Below are positions 39,096 through 51,500 of a DNA stretch of 64,000 nt, one piece after another. This DNA is from Anaerobiospirillum sp. (GTDB taxonomy: Bacteria; Pseudomonadota; Gammaproteobacteria; Enterobacterales; Succinivibrionaceae). The notes under the pieces were generated by a model. The model did not search any database and was not told the DNA's origin. It saw nothing but the letters and a program-made list of their open reading frames with translations. A program made the position numbers and the translations under genes. Numbering within the stretch: position 1 is the first letter of the stretch; the number at the start of each line of letters is the position of its first letter. The stretch is taken from assembly GCA_029258325.1 (NCBI GenBank), contig JARHZF010000187.1:1-64000 (forward strand). Direction: 5' to 3'.

Positions 39096-40889
39096 TTAAT
39101 TGTTTTTATCTTCTATTAAAGCATGTACAAAAGGATCAACTTTAAATTCATGAAGATCTTCTGCACGCTCTCCTATTCCAACATAACGTATGGGTAGTTT
39201 ATACTTATCAGCAAGTGCAAATATTACACCGCCTTTTGCTGTGCCGTCTAGTTTTGTTAAAGCAATACCAGTAACGTCAACAGCTTCCTTAAATAGTTTT
39301 GTTTGTGATACTGCATTTTGACCTGTAGCAGCATCTAAAACTAGTAAAACCTCGTGAGGGACAGTCTCATCTTTTTTCTTTAAAACACGAACAATTTTAC
39401 GAAGTTCATCCATTAAATTATCCTTGTTTTGAAGTCTGCCTGCTGTATCACAGATTAAAACATCTGCATTTTTGCTTTTAGCAGATTCTAAAGCATCATA
39501 TAAAACAGAAGCAGAGTCTGCACCTGTTCCTTGAGCTATAACAGGTACATCTATTCTTTTGCCCCATTCTTTTAACTGTTCTACAGCTGCTGCTCTAAAT
39601 GTATCACCTGCAGCTAGCATAACCTTTTTACCTTGTGCTTTATATTTTTGAGCAAGTTTACCAATAGTAGTGGTTTTACCAGCACCATTTACACCTACCA
39701 TTAATATAACAAAAGGCTTATGCTCCTCAATATTTAAAGGAATTTCACAAGGTTTTAGTAAATCAACTAAAATATTATGTAAATTTTCCTTTAATAAATC
39801 AGCATCATGCAAAGCACGAAGTTTAGATTCTGTTCTTAGCTTTTCAATAACATACTCACATGTTTCAACACCTAAGTCTGCTGTTAATAAAGCTGTTTCT
39901 AACTCTTCATATAAGTCTTCATCAATTTTTCTACCTTTGATTAAAGAACTTACACCATAAGCTAAGTTTTCACGTGTCTTTTTAAGCTTAGCAAAGAAAG
40001 ATAATTTAGTTTCTTTTTCTACTTCATCTTTAGAAGCAGCTTCATCTTCTTTAGCTATTGCATCTACATCTTGAAGATCTTCATTTGATGAAATATTTTC
40101 ATTTGAAGATATTTCATCTAAAGTTTTATTTAGATTATCTTGTGTATTTTTTTCTTCAAAAGATATAGCACATGAGCTAAGATTATCATCTAAAACCTTG
40201 TTAGATTCAAGTGATCTATCTTCTAAATTAGAAATGTTATCTATTTTTTCATTATCTAATAATTGAGATTTTTTATTTTCTAAAATCTCTTTTTTTTCTG
40301 CATTTGAAGAATCTTTTTCAATAAGATTTGACTCTAATTTTCCATCTTTTTCTAAATCTTTTTGAATAAAATTATCATATGTATCTTCCTTAACATCTTC
40401 TGTTTTTACTTCAACAGTTTCTTCTTTATTATCTAAAGATACAGATGTTGTCTTATCTTCATCTATATTAGAAGTAATTTTATCTTTTTGATCTTCTTTT
40501 ATAGACTCTTCTTTTTGATCTTCTTTTGTAGATTCATCTTTTTGATCTTCTTTTGTAGATTCATCTTTTTGATCTTCTTTTGTAGATTCATCTTTTTGAT
40601 CTTCTTTTATAGATTCATCTTTTTGATCTTCTTTTATAGATTCATCTTTTTGATCTTCTTTTGTAAGATCTTTAGTTACATCTAAATCAAGATCTAAAGC
40701 CTCTGCTACTTTCTTTAAAATATCATCATGACTATCAGAACTATCAACTAAATCACTTATATCTTTGATTTCTGTTGATTTATCCTCTGATTTTTGTTCT
40801 TGTATAGAACTATTTTCAATACCTTGTTTTTCTTTTTCCTCTGTTTGCTCTACTGTATCTTTTTTCTTAAAAAAACTAAAAAATCCCAT
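39096..40889 (-). CDS. ftsY: Signal recognition particle receptor FtsY
   Basis: FtsY is the SRP receptor GTPase that docks ribosomes making membrane proteins. I place the start at 40889 (597 residues, MGFFSFFKKKD) because GGAGCC lies before it. Residues up to about 285 form a very acidic A domain with a seven-unit KEDQKDES repeat. The NG domain follows, with GVNGAGKTTTIGKLA, DTAGRLQNKDNLMDEL and TKLDGTAKGG. E. coli FtsY is 497 residues; the excess is in the A domain. It diverges from the GNAT-rsmD pair. Confidence 0.96.
   Translation of the reverse strand: MGFFSFFKKKDTVEQTEEKEKQGIENSSIQEQKSEDKSTEIKDISDLVDSSDSHDDILKKVAEALDLDLDVTKDLTKEDQKDESIKEDQKDESIKEDQKDESTKEDQKDESTKEDQKDESTKEDQKEESIKEDQKDKITSNIDEDKTTSVSLDNKEETVEVKTEDVKEDTYDNFIQKDLEKDGKLESNLIEKDSSNAEKKEILENKKSQLLDNEKIDNISNLEDRSLESNKVLDDNLSSCAISFEEKNTQDNLNKTLDEISSNENISSNEDLQDVDAIAKEDEAASKDEVEKETKLSFFAKLKKTRENLAYGVSSLIKGRKIDEDLYEELETALLTADLGVETCEYVIEKLRTESKLRALHDADLLKENLHNILVDLLKPCEIPLNIEEHKPFVILMVGVNGAGKTTTIGKLAQKYKAQGKKVMLAAGDTFRAAAVEQLKEWGKRIDVPVIAQGTGADSASVLYDALESAKSKNADVLICDTAGRLQNKDNLMDELRKIVRVLKKKDETVPHEVLLVLDAATGQNAVSQTKLFKEAVDVTGIALTKLDGTAKGGVIFALADKYKLPIRYVGIGERAEDLHEFKVDPFVHALIEDKNN
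40476..40661 (-). repeat. 27-bp tandem repeat inside ftsY
   Basis: About seven units of 27 bp encode the nonapeptide KEDQKDES(I/T). The units are nearly identical; differences are mainly the last residue and two changed residues in the last two copies. The unit length is a multiple of three, so copy-number change keeps the frame. Confidence 0.92.
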
Positions 40890-41208
40890 ACAAGGCTCCA
40901 CTTATTTATATATTCTTACCTTAATTATTAGTTTTTAATGCTTACATGTAAAACTAAAAATTATGACAAGTATATATTTTATCAATTTTGATATCACTAC
41001 CATAAAAGTTTTATCTAAATCTATATTTTTTTTTATAAAAATCTTGTATACAAAAATATAGAAAAAAGTAAATAACGATTGTAATACAAATTTAGTTATT
41101 GATCTGTTATTAATTCAACAATTTTATAATTTTTATTATTGATTGACTTATATTTTTGTGTATATTTAATTCAAACTCTTACTTATTAATAATTTGGAGA
41201 TAACTTAT
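40890..41208. promoter_or_regulatory. Divergent ftsY/GNAT promoter region
   Basis: This AT-rich 319-bp gap shows no ORF. TTGACT (about 41145) followed 17 bp later by TTAATT is a possible promoter for the GNAT gene. GGAGA precedes its ATG. Confidence 0.35.
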
Positions 41209-41697
41209 ATGTTAAAAGTATTAAAAACCACAACAGATGATATTAATGCTATTTTAGAAATTTTTAGTAATGCTCAAAAATTTATGCAAAAAACAGGAAA
41301 TCCAACACAATGGACTAATGGATATCCATCACGTGAAATTTTAGAAGAAGATATAAAAAAAGATATCAGCTATAAAATAGTAGATGAGAATAATGTAATT
41401 CAAGGAACATTTACTTTTTTTATAGGTGAAGATCCTACATATGCTATTATTGAAGATGGTAAATGGCTTGATGATAGTACTTATGGTGTTATACATCGTC
41501 TAGCATCAAAAGGTCTTGTAAAAGGTATTACTGATGTTTGTATAGATTTTTGTTTTAAAGAATGTCAACATCTTCGTGTTGATACACATGAAGATAATAA
41601 AATAATGCAAAATGCTTTTTTAAGAAATGGTTTTGTATATACAGGCATTATATATGTAAGAGATCATTCAAAAAGAATGGCTTTTGAGAAAATTTAA
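41209..41697 (+). CDS. GNAT-family N-acetyltransferase
   Basis: This 162-residue protein has the GNAT fold: a central strand pair (ENNVIQGTFTFFIG), an acetyl-CoA-binding region that is here poorly conserved, and the C-terminal HEDNKIMQNAFLRNGFVYTGII, which is the typical N-x-x-M-x-x-x-x-x-x-x-G-F ending. The ATG at 41209 is chosen because TTTGGAGAT precedes it. The stop is immediately followed by the rsmD ATG. The acceptor substrate is unknown. Confidence 0.82.
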   Translation: MLKVLKTTTDDINAILEIFSNAQKFMQKTGNPTQWTNGYPSREILEEDIKKDISYKIVDENNVIQGTFTFFIGEDPTYAIIEDGKWLDDSTYGVIHRLASKGLVKGITDVCIDFCFKECQHLRVDTHEDNKIMQNAFLRNGFVYTGIIYVRDHSKRMAFEKI

Positions 41698-42255
41698 ATG
41701 GATAATAAAGTTAGAGTAATAGCAGGAGCTTATAAAGGGCTTACTTTATCTGTATTAGATGCAAATGGTCTAAGACCTACAACAGATAGAGCACGTGAAT
41801 CTTTATTTAATTTAATTCAAAATAAAGTTGTAAATGCAAAAGTTTTAGATCTTTTTGCTGGTTCTGCAATTTTAGGTTTAGAAGCTCTATCAAGAGGTGC
41901 TAAGGAAGCTACTTTTGTTGAATTAAACAAAGATACTTTCTCTTTAATTAAAGAAGAGTTTCTAAAACATAAAATAAAAAATTGTGAAATTATAAATAAA
42001 GATGCTTTATCTTTTTTACAAGAAACTAAAGATAAATTTGATTTAATATTTTTAGATCCTCCCTATCAAAGTGATTTATTAGAAAAAGCATTAGATATCA
42101 TTTTAAAAAGAGATCTTATTTATGATGATTCTATTTTATATGTAGAATATCAAAGTCAATTAAATAAAAGTTTTAAAGGTCTTGAACTTATTAATGAGCA
42201 AAAATTTGGTCAAATCAAATTTGCTTTTTATAAAAAATCATCATTTCTTTTTTAA
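41698..42255 (+). CDS. rsmD: 16S rRNA guanine-966 N2-methyltransferase
   Basis: It methylates G966 of 16S rRNA in the 30S subunit using S-adenosylmethionine. The SAM-binding motif LDLFAGSAILGLEALSRGAKEATFVELN and the catalytic LIFLDPPYQ are present. The 185 residues match E. coli RsmD (198). It is close to ftsY, as in most gammaproteobacteria, and directly abuts the GNAT gene. Confidence 0.95.
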   Translation: MDNKVRVIAGAYKGLTLSVLDANGLRPTTDRARESLFNLIQNKVVNAKVLDLFAGSAILGLEALSRGAKEATFVELNKDTFSLIKEEFLKHKIKNCEIINKDALSFLQETKDKFDLIFLDPPYQSDLLEKALDIILKRDLIYDDSILYVEYQSQLNKSFKGLELINEQKFGQIKFAFYKKSSFLF

Positions 42256-42262
42256 GAACAAT

Positions 42263-42288
42263 AAAAAAAGGGCATTAAGCCCTTTTTT
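42263..42288. terminator. Bidirectional terminator between rsmD and the atp operon
   Basis: The stem AAAAAAAGGGC/GCCCTTTTTT with a 5-base loop has T runs on both strands between converging transcription units. Confidence 0.93.
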
Positions 42289-42310
42289 CATTTTATAATC
42301 TTGATTGAGA

Positions 42311-42739
42311 TTACTTTCTTCTGCTTCTTGCCAATTCGACAACTTTAAGCTGAGCCATAGCTTCTGCAAGTTTAGCAAAGGCAGCTGTGTAATCTTTGTC
42401 ACCATAAGTTTGGCGACTCATAGTATCACGAGCTTCCTTAATTGCTTCTTGAGCCATAGCTTCATCAATATCATCAGCTCGAAGAGCAGTGTCTGCTAGT
42501 ACTGTTACATAGTCAGGTTGAACCTCTAATACACCACCTGCTAAATATATTTGATCTTCTTTACCCTCTTGAGTAACTAAAGATACCATACCTGCTTTGA
42601 TAGTAGTAATTAAAGGTGTATGGCCATGTCTAATACCTAATTCACCTTCAGAACCTGAAATCTGCATAGCACGAACACGTCCTGAATATAGGCTACCAAC
42701 ACCACTAACAACGTCAAGATGGAATGAAATATCTTCCAT
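42311..42739 (-). CDS. atpC: ATP synthase F1 epsilon subunit
   Basis: Epsilon is part of the central stalk and inhibits ATP hydrolysis. The 142 residues have the beta-sandwich start ([36 protein letters not shown]) and a C-terminal helical pair. It is the last gene of the atp operon, 18 bp after atpD, and ends at the terminator shared with rsmD. Confidence 0.97.
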   Translation of the reverse strand: MEDISFHLDVVSGVGSLYSGRVRAMQISGSEGELGIRHGHTPLITTIKAGMVSLVTQEGKEDQIYLAGGVLEVQPDYVTVLADTALRADDIDEAMAQEAIKEARDTMSRQTYGDKDYTAAFAKLAEAMAQLKVVELARSRRK

Positions 42740-42757
42740 AATCTTAACCCCCTCGAA

Positions 42758-44176
<1,419 letters not shown>

Positions 44177-44196
44177 CTAATTCCTCTTTAAATCTA

Positions 44197-45060
44197 TCAA
44201 ACAGCAGCTGCACCAGAAACGATGTCATTAAGTTCCATCGTAATACTGGCTTGGCGAGCCTTATTATAAACAAGCTCTAAGTCATCAACTAATGCTTCAG
44301 CATTATCTGTTGCTGCCTTCATTGCAACCATACGTGCGGCTTGTTCGGATGCTAAATTTTCCAACACAGCTTGATATACAGATTGTTGAATATAACGATC
44401 TAATACAACATTTAAAATAGCTGCTGGATCTGGTTCATAAATATAATCCCAATGATGTTTTGTAATATTCTCATCTTCTGATTTTTGAAGAGGAAGAATA
44501 GGAACAACACAAGGTTCTTGAACCATTGTATTCTTAAAAGCATTAAATGCTAAATAAACAGCATCAATTTCACCTTTTAAGAAAGCTTGTGTCATAACTT
44601 TAATAGCACCAACAAGTTTTTCTGGTTGAGGATTGTCACCAAAACCACCTTTTTGTGCCATTATTTCAACACCAGCATTTCCGAAGAAAGCACCTGCTTT
44701 AGTACCAAGTAGTGCAACCTTAACACCAATATTCTTAGACTTATTCTCAGACATTGCTGTTAATACACGTCTAAATAAATTGATATTAAGACCACCACAT
44801 AAACCTCTATCAGTAGAAACTACTATATAACCTACATTTTTAATAGGTCTTTCTACCATATAAGGATGATGGTACTCTGTATGGCCTGATGCAATATGAC
44901 TAATAATGCGAGATAGACTTGAAGAATAAGGTCTTGCACTTATCATCTTGTCTTGAGCTCTACGCATTTTAGATGCCGCTACCATCTGCATAGCACTAGT
45001 AATCTTCTGTGTATTTTTAACAGAAGCTATTTTAGTGCGTATTTCCTTTGCTCCAGCCAT
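44197..45060 (-). CDS. atpG: ATP synthase F1 gamma subunit
   Basis: Gamma is the rotating shaft. The 287 residues equal the E. coli length. The N-terminal helix [36 protein letters not shown] and the C-terminal [18 protein letters not shown] are the conserved coiled-coil ends. Confidence 0.98.
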   Translation of the reverse strand: MAGAKEIRTKIASVKNTQKITSAMQMVAASKMRRAQDKMISARPYSSSLSRIISHIASGHTEYHHPYMVERPIKNVGYIVVSTDRGLCGGLNINLFRRVLTAMSENKSKNIGVKVALLGTKAGAFFGNAGVEIMAQKGGFGDNPQPEKLVGAIKVMTQAFLKGEIDAVYLAFNAFKNTMVQEPCVVPILPLQKSEDENITKHHWDYIYEPDPAAILNVVLDRYIQQSVYQAVLENLASEQAARMVAMKAATDNAEALVDDLELVYNKARQASITMELNDIVSGAAAV

Positions 45061-45073
45061 ATTTCATTACCTC

Positions 45074-46615
45074 TTAATAAGTCTGTGTTGACTTAAATTT
45101 AGTAATTAGGTCGGTTAGGCTCTTTACAACATCATCGTTATATTCTGGTGTTGTATCAATTTGTTTTAAAAGATCAGAAGCTTGATCTCTTGCATAACCT
45201 AATAAAGTTTGCTCAAAAGATTGAATCTTTGAAATATCCACATCTTCTAAGAAACCACGCTCAGCTGCGAAAATAATTAAAGCTTGTTCAGCAACGCTTA
45301 ATGGAGCATATTGTTGTTGCTTCATTAACTCAGTAACTTTTTGACCATGGTCAAGTTGTTTTCTTGTTGCTTCATCAAGATCTGAAGAGAATTGAGCGAA
45401 AGCTGCAAGTTCACGGTATTGAGCTAAAGCTGTTCTAATACCACCAGATAGTTTCTTGATTATCTTAGTTTGAGCTGCACCACCTACACGAGATACTGAA
45501 ATACCTGGGTCAACAGCAGGTCTTACACCAGAGTTAAATAAACTTGTGGTTAAGAAGATCTGACCGTCGGTAATTGAAATTACGTTAGTAGGAATAAATG
45601 CTGATACGTCACCTGCTTGTGTTTCAATAATAGGTAGAGCTGTTAATGAACCAGTCTTGCCTTTTACCTTACCACCTGATAACTCTTCTAAGTATTCTGC
45701 ATTTACACGAGATGCTCTTTCTAGAAGTCTTGAGTGTAAGTAGAATACGTCACCTGGGAAAGCTTCACGGCCTGGTGGTCTACGTAATAAAAGAGAAATT
45801 TGACGATATGCTACAGCGTGCTTTGATAGGTCATCATAAATGATAAGAGCATCTTCACCACGATCCATGAAGTATTCACCCATAGCACAACCTGCATATG
45901 GAGCAATGTATTGAAGAGCTGCAGTATCAGATGCAGAAGCTGCAACGATAATTGTATGACCTAAAGCATCATGCTCTTGTAATTTTCTTACAACACCAGC
46001 AATTGTAGATGCCTTTTGACCAATAGCTACATAAACGCACTTAACACCAGAATTCTTTTGATTGATAATGGTATCAATTGCTAGAGCTGTCTTACCTACT
46101 TGACGGTCACCAATGATAAGCTCACGTTGACCACGACCAATTGGGATCATAGAGTCAACAGCTTTATAACCTGTTTGAATAGGTTGAGAAACACTTTGAC
46201 GTGCAATAACACCAGGAGCGATCTTTTCAACTGGGTAGAAGCCATCGTTTGCGATAGGACCTTTACCATCAATAGGCTCACCTAAAGTGTTAACAACACG
46301 ACCTAAAAGAGCATCACCAACAGGAACTTCCAAAATACGACCAGTACCACGAACCTTCATACCTTCAGATAAGTGAGTATAAGGTCCCATAACAATAGCA
46401 CCAACTGAGTCACGCTCTAAGTTTAGAGCAAGACCAAATAGGCCATCTTGGAATTCCAACATTTCGCCTTGCATAACATTTGCAAGACCATGAATACGAA
46501 CGATACCGTCATTAACTGATACAATAGTACCTTCGTCTCTTGCTTGTGTTACAACCTTAAACTGCCCAATCCTTTCTTTGATAAGATCAGCAATTTCAGT
46601 TGAGTTTAGTTGCAT
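45074..46615 (-). CDS. atpA: ATP synthase F1 alpha subunit
   Basis: Alpha is the non-catalytic nucleotide-binding subunit. P-loop GDRQVGKT (about 169-176), [20 protein letters not shown] and the 513-residue length (identical to E. coli) are diagnostic. Confidence 0.99.
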   Translation of the reverse strand: MQLNSTEIADLIKERIGQFKVVTQARDEGTIVSVNDGIVRIHGLANVMQGEMLEFQDGLFGLALNLERDSVGAIVMGPYTHLSEGMKVRGTGRILEVPVGDALLGRVVNTLGEPIDGKGPIANDGFYPVEKIAPGVIARQSVSQPIQTGYKAVDSMIPIGRGQRELIIGDRQVGKTALAIDTIINQKNSGVKCVYVAIGQKASTIAGVVRKLQEHDALGHTIIVAASASDTAALQYIAPYAGCAMGEYFMDRGEDALIIYDDLSKHAVAYRQISLLLRRPPGREAFPGDVFYLHSRLLERASRVNAEYLEELSGGKVKGKTGSLTALPIIETQAGDVSAFIPTNVISITDGQIFLTTSLFNSGVRPAVDPGISVSRVGGAAQTKIIKKLSGGIRTALAQYRELAAFAQFSSDLDEATRKQLDHGQKVTELMKQQQYAPLSVAEQALIIFAAERGFLEDVDISKIQSFEQTLLGYARDQASDLLKQIDTTPEYNDDVVKSLTDLITKFKSTQTY

Positions 46616-46627
46616 TCTTATTCCCCT

Positions 46628-47158
46628 TTATTTTAGGGTTGAAGACAAGCTTTGAATACTTGTCTTAACACTTGCATCAATTACGTTATCACCGATTTGT
46701 AAAACGGCACCACCAATGATGCTAGGATCAATCTTTTCACTAAGTGAAACTTCAAAACCATACTTACTTGCAAGTTTTGCTTTTATAGCCTCAATATCTT
46801 CTCTTGATAGAGGACGTGCTGATACAACGGTTGCTGTAAGTATTTTTTGATATTCTCTACTTAGTCTTTCAAACTCTTCAAAAATTTCTGGAAGAACCTC
46901 AAATCTAGAGTTCTCACCTAAAATTCTGATAAAGTTTTTACCTGAATCATCTATAAGACCTTCTAAGAGCTTATTAAAAAACTCTATAGCACTGTCAAGA
47001 GATGAGGTGTTCTTTAAAAAAGTTCTAACAAACTCATCTTTATAAGCAATAGACAAAGCTTCTAGCATTGTATGCCAATTAGCTAAAGTCTTTGTTTCAA
47101 CAGCACTATCAAAAGCAGCCTTAGCATAAGGTCTTGCGATTGTTAGGTTCTCAGCCAA
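46628..47158 (-). CDS. atpH: ATP synthase F1 delta subunit
   Basis: Delta joins the peripheral stalk to the top of F1. The 176 residues (E. coli 177) begin with ITIARPYAKAAF-like LTIARPYAKAAFDSA and end with the conserved GGAVLQIGDNVIDASVKTSIQSL. Confidence 0.97.
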   Translation of the reverse strand: MAENLTIARPYAKAAFDSAVETKTLANWHTMLEALSIAYKDEFVRTFLKNTSSLDSAIEFFNKLLEGLIDDSGKNFIRILGENSRFEVLPEIFEEFERLSREYQKILTATVVSARPLSREDIEAIKAKLASKYGFEVSLSEKIDPSIIGGAVLQIGDNVIDASVKTSIQSLSSTLK

Positions 47159-47173
47159 TTAGAATACCCCTCT

Positions 47174-47644
47174 CTATAAGGACTCAATAATCTTCTTGAC
47201 CATTACTTGATCAGATTCTGAGTTAACTTTTTGATCTAGGATCTTCTCTGCACCTGCGATTGCTAAATTGATAGCTTCAGCACGAAGTTCTTCTCTAACT
47301 TTATTTCTCTCAGCTTCAATTTGAGTTTGAGCTGATTGTAAAATACGGTTCTTTTCTGAAGTTGCTTCTTCTACTGCCTTATCTAAAATAACTGTACGTT
47401 GCTTTTTAGCATCTTCAATTATTTTATCTGCTTGTAATTTAGCTTCACGTAATGCTTCGGCTGCACCTGTCTTTGCAAGCTCAAGATTCTTTTTAGCTTT
47501 TTCTGCAGAAGCAAGACCGTCTGCAATTTCCTTTTGACGTTTCTCTAATACATCAATTAGAGGTGGCCATACCCATTTCATGCATAGATATACGAAAATT
47601 GCAAAAGCAACGGCTTGTCCTAAAAAAGTAGCATTGATTTCCAA
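47174..47644 (-). CDS. atpF: ATP synthase F0 b subunit
   Basis: Subunit b is the membrane-anchored peripheral stalk. One membrane helix (about residues 5-23) is followed by a long Ala/Glu/Lys coiled coil. The 156 residues equal the E. coli length, with the usual start [29 protein letters not shown]. Confidence 0.97.
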   Translation of the reverse strand: MEINATFLGQAVAFAIFVYLCMKWVWPPLIDVLEKRQKEIADGLASAEKAKKNLELAKTGAAEALREAKLQADKIIEDAKKQRTVILDKAVEEATSEKNRILQSAQTQIEAERNKVREELRAEAINLAIAGAEKILDQKVNSESDQVMVKKIIESL

Positions 47645-47683
47645 GGTGAAAGCCTCCCTGCTAATACCACCTAATATTTCTTA

Positions 47684-47908
<225 letters not shown>

Positions 47909-47950
47909 TTAAATATCTCCCTTTAATAGATATAAAAGTAAAAAAATAAA

Positions 47951-48931
<981 letters not shown>

Positions 48932-48940
48932 TTAAAAACA

Positions 48941-48966
48941 CTAATAGTATTTTTCAATACTATTAG
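48941..48966 (-). promoter_or_regulatory. Hairpin at the 5' end of the atpB transcript
   Basis: A perfect 11-bp stem CTAATAGTATT/AATACTATTAG with a 4-base loop is followed on the minus strand by TGTTTTT. It lies about 10 bases after the predicted transcription start, so it may protect the 5' end or cause early termination. Confidence 0.6.
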
Positions 48967-48981
48967 ACACTTTAATTACAA

Positions 48982-49010
48982 ATTTTACGACTAGAATTTT
49001 ATTATGTCAA
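48982..49010 (-). promoter_or_regulatory. Sigma-70 promoter for atpB-atpC
   Basis: On the minus strand, TTGACA, a 17-bp spacer and TAAAAT form a near-consensus promoter. It lies between atpI and atpB, so the structural genes need not be read from parAB-atpI. Confidence 0.75.
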
Positions 49011-49194
49011 AGTTTATCAGTAAAACAATAATTAACTTTTATTAAAAATAGAATAACTGTTTTGTTTCTTTTTAATTTATTCTAATTAATATAAGATATT
49101 ATATTTAATGAGTTTTTTATACAAATAAAAACTTATTAATGTAAAAGAGACAAAATGTGAAAAGTGCTATATAGATCTTATAGTTAATAAAACT

Positions 49195-49605
49195 TTAATT
49201 ATTTTTATTTAAATACTTAAAAGAAAAAATATTACTTAAAATTAATGTAAATACAAAAGATAATATAAAGATTTTAAGATCTATAGAAAATAACTTAAAT
49301 ACAAAGAAACAAAAGGCAATAAAGAAGATATATTTTAAAATTACACCAAACACAATCTTAAAAAATGAACTATAAGTATCACCATTTAAATTTGAGACAA
49401 TAATAAATAAATAAAAACTTGAAATAAAAGAGAAAAAACCTAAAATTGCACTTTTTAAGTTTAGTAAAAAATTACTACCTATAAATTGTGTATAAATAAA
49501 AGCACTAACTAATATGATAAAAAAAATCAGTAAATCATATAAAAATCTTTCTTTTATATAAAAAAGAGCACTGTTATATGAATTATTTGATTCTTTTTTT
49601 AACAT
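49195..49605 (-). CDS. atpI: ATP synthase-associated membrane protein AtpI
   Basis: The 136-residue product has four hydrophobic helices (about 25-45, 50-70, 82-105, 110-130), as in AtpI/UncI, which helps assemble the c ring. Sequence conservation is weak and AT pressure is strong (many Phe, Ile, Lys), so the call rests on topology and position between parB and atpB. A 287-bp gap containing the atpB promoter separates it from atpB. Confidence 0.75.
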   Translation of the reverse strand: MLKKESNNSYNSALFYIKERFLYDLLIFFIILVSAFIYTQFIGSNFLLNLKSAILGFFSFISSFYLFIIVSNLNGDTYSSFFKIVFGVILKYIFFIAFCFFVFKLFSIDLKIFILSFVFTLILSNIFSFKYLNKNN

Positions 49606-49623
49606 TTATAAAAACCTAAATAG

Positions 49624-49653
49624 AAAAGGTGATATCTTCTTATATCACCTTTT
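49624..49653. terminator. Terminator-like hairpin between parB and atpI
   Basis: A perfect 12-bp stem AAAAGGTGATAT/ATATCACCTTTT with a 6-base loop lies 20 bp after the parB stop and 18 bp before atpI. It would stop most parAB transcripts; only this short stretch remains for an atpI promoter. Confidence 0.8.
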
Positions 49654-49672
49654 AAATAAAAAATAATAAATC

Positions 49673-50701
49673 TTATTCTAAATTTAATAATTTCATAATT
49701 TCATTAAATTCATCTTCTGATTTAAATGATAATGTAAGTTTACCTTTATTTTCAGATGAAAAAGTAAATTTAACTTTGTTATTTGGAAGTTTAGTTTTTA
49801 ACTTATCTTCAATCATTAAAAACTTCTCAGGAATATCCTTAGCTTTATCTTCTGTATTTTCGTCAGTATTTTCTTCATTTTGCTCTTCAGCTTTTAAAGA
49901 TTTAACTAACATTTCTGTTTGACGTACAGAATACTCTTTCTTTATCACATATTCACATGCTTTAATTTGCATATCACCAGATAAAGAAAGTAAAACTTTA
50001 GCATGACCTAAATCTATTTGATTTGAACGTAAAGCTAATTTTACATAATCAGTTAAAGTATTTAATCTAAGTAAGTTTGCAACAGCAGAACGAGATTTAC
50101 CTAAAGTACGAGCTAGCTCTTCTTGTGTCATATTACATTCTTTTAACATAAGCTCAAAAGCTTCTGCTTGTTCTAAAGGATTTAAATCCTCTCTTTGAAT
50201 GTTTTCAATAAGAGCAATTGCATAGGCGTTTGTTGTTATGTCAGGTCTAATAATACAAGGAACACTCTCTAAACCTGCAAGTTTAGATGCTCTAAAACGT
50301 CTCTCACCACATAAAATCTCATAAATTGAAGCATCTTCTTTTGATTGCTTTACAATTAGAGGTTCTAAAAGACCATGTTCTGCAATTGATTTTGCAAGTT
50401 CACTTAAAGCTTCACCATCAAAATACTTTCTAGGTTGATACATTGAGTCTTTTAATTGAGTAAGAGGTATATAAGATACTCTTACACCATTAGGATTTTC
50501 ATCAACAGTTTCAGGTGCTGCAACTACAGGGTTTACAACTTGTACTTGTGGAGGTACTACTGATTGTACTGCTTGATTTTGTACAGGAGGTTGTTGATTA
50601 AAGTGAACTTCAATTTTTGGTAATTGACTTTCTTCTTTAGCTTCTTTACCTTTACTCAAAAGCGAGTTTAAGCCCATACCTAAACGTTTTTGACCTGCCA
50701 T
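49673..50701 (-). CDS. parB: Chromosome partitioning protein ParB
   Basis: ParB binds parS sites near the origin and spreads as a CTP-dependent clamp. It begins with the ParA-stimulating motif RLGMGLNSLLS and a Gln/Pro/Val-rich linker. The ParB/Srx domain follows (about 75-165; CGERRFRASKLAG, ENIQREDLNPLEQAEAF), then a helix-turn-helix (TQEELARTLGKSRSAVANLLRL) and a dimer domain. The 342 residues are typical. No parS-like TGTTTCACGTGAAACA was seen in the window. Confidence 0.97.
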   Translation of the reverse strand: MAGQKRLGMGLNSLLSKGKEAKEESQLPKIEVHFNQQPPVQNQAVQSVVPPQVQVVNPVVAAPETVDENPNGVRVSYIPLTQLKDSMYQPRKYFDGEALSELAKSIAEHGLLEPLIVKQSKEDASIYEILCGERRFRASKLAGLESVPCIIRPDITTNAYAIALIENIQREDLNPLEQAEAFELMLKECNMTQEELARTLGKSRSAVANLLRLNTLTDYVKLALRSNQIDLGHAKVLLSLSGDMQIKACEYVIKKEYSVRQTEMLVKSLKAEEQNEENTDENTEDKAKDIPEKFLMIEDKLKTKLPNNKVKFTFSSENKGKLTLSFKSEDEFNEIMKLLNLE

Positions 50702-50713
50702 TTATAAGACCTC

Positions 50714-51490
50714 TTATTTGTTTGCTAAATTTGCTTTTTCAATAATCTCACCTGCTAAAGCTAAATAAGCTTTAGAACCTACAGATGATTTATCGTAATA
50801 AATTGCTGGTTTACCAAAAGAAGGAGCCTCAGCAAGTCTTACATTTCTTGGAATAATAGTTTTATAAACTAAATCTCCAAAATTACTCTTTAATTCTTCA
50901 GACACTTCTGTAGACAATCTATTACGATTATCAAACATAGTTCTTAAAATACCTTCAATTTTTAATTTAGGATTAACAGCTTGAGCTAATTGATCTACTG
51001 TATCAATTAAAAGAGTAAGACCTTCAAGAGCAAAATACTCACATTGTAGAGGTACTAAAATACTATCAGCTGCACACATAGCGTTTACAGTTAATAAATT
51101 TAAAGAAGGTGGACAATCGATAAAAATATAATCGTAATTATCTTTAACCTCTTCAAGAGCATTTTTTAATCTAAATTCTCTTGCTAAATAATCCAAAAGC
51201 TTTACTTCTGCAGCTGTTAAATCTTCGTTTGCAGGTATTAAATGAAAAGCACCATTTGTTTTTTCAATAATAGCATCGCGAACATCAACACCATCAATCA
51301 AAATATGGAAAATTGATTTATTTAATTCAAATTTGTTTATACCAGAGGCCATAGTAGCATTGCCCTGAGGATCAGAGTCAATAACTAATACCCTCTTTTG
51401 CATTGCTGCAAGTGATGCGGCTAAGTTCACACAAGTTGTTGTTTTTCCAACACCGCCCTTTTGATTTGAGACTGCAATAATTCTTGCCAT
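50714..51490 (-). CDS. parA: Chromosome partitioning ATPase ParA (Soj)
   Basis: ParA binds DNA non-specifically with ATP and moves ParB-parS complexes. The deviant Walker A KGGVGKTTT (about 11-19), DSDPQGNAT and FIDCPPSLNLLTVNA are intact. The 258 residues lack an N-terminal DNA-binding extension, as in chromosomal Soj proteins. It is in the order mnmG-rsmG-parA-parB that marks origin regions. Confidence 0.97.
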   Translation of the reverse strand: MARIIAVSNQKGGVGKTTTCVNLAASLAAMQKRVLVIDSDPQGNATMASGINKFELNKSIFHILIDGVDVRDAIIEKTNGAFHLIPANEDLTAAEVKLLDYLAREFRLKNALEEVKDNYDYIFIDCPPSLNLLTVNAMCAADSILVPLQCEYFALEGLTLLIDTVDQLAQAVNPKLKIEGILRTMFDNRNRLSTEVSEELKSNFGDLVYKTIIPRNVRLAEAPSFGKPAIYYDKSSVGSKAYLALAGEIIEKANLANK

Positions 51491-51500
51491 TTTCTTTACC

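Noticed and set aside
40488-40685. 65-residue plus-strand ORF rich in Phe and Ile repeats
   Set aside because: It is the antisense reading of the ftsY 27-bp repeat.
49673-51490. parS sites near parAB
   Set aside because: No TGTTTCACGTGAAACA or close match was seen by eye in the window; the 9-mer boxes are not a good match to parS.
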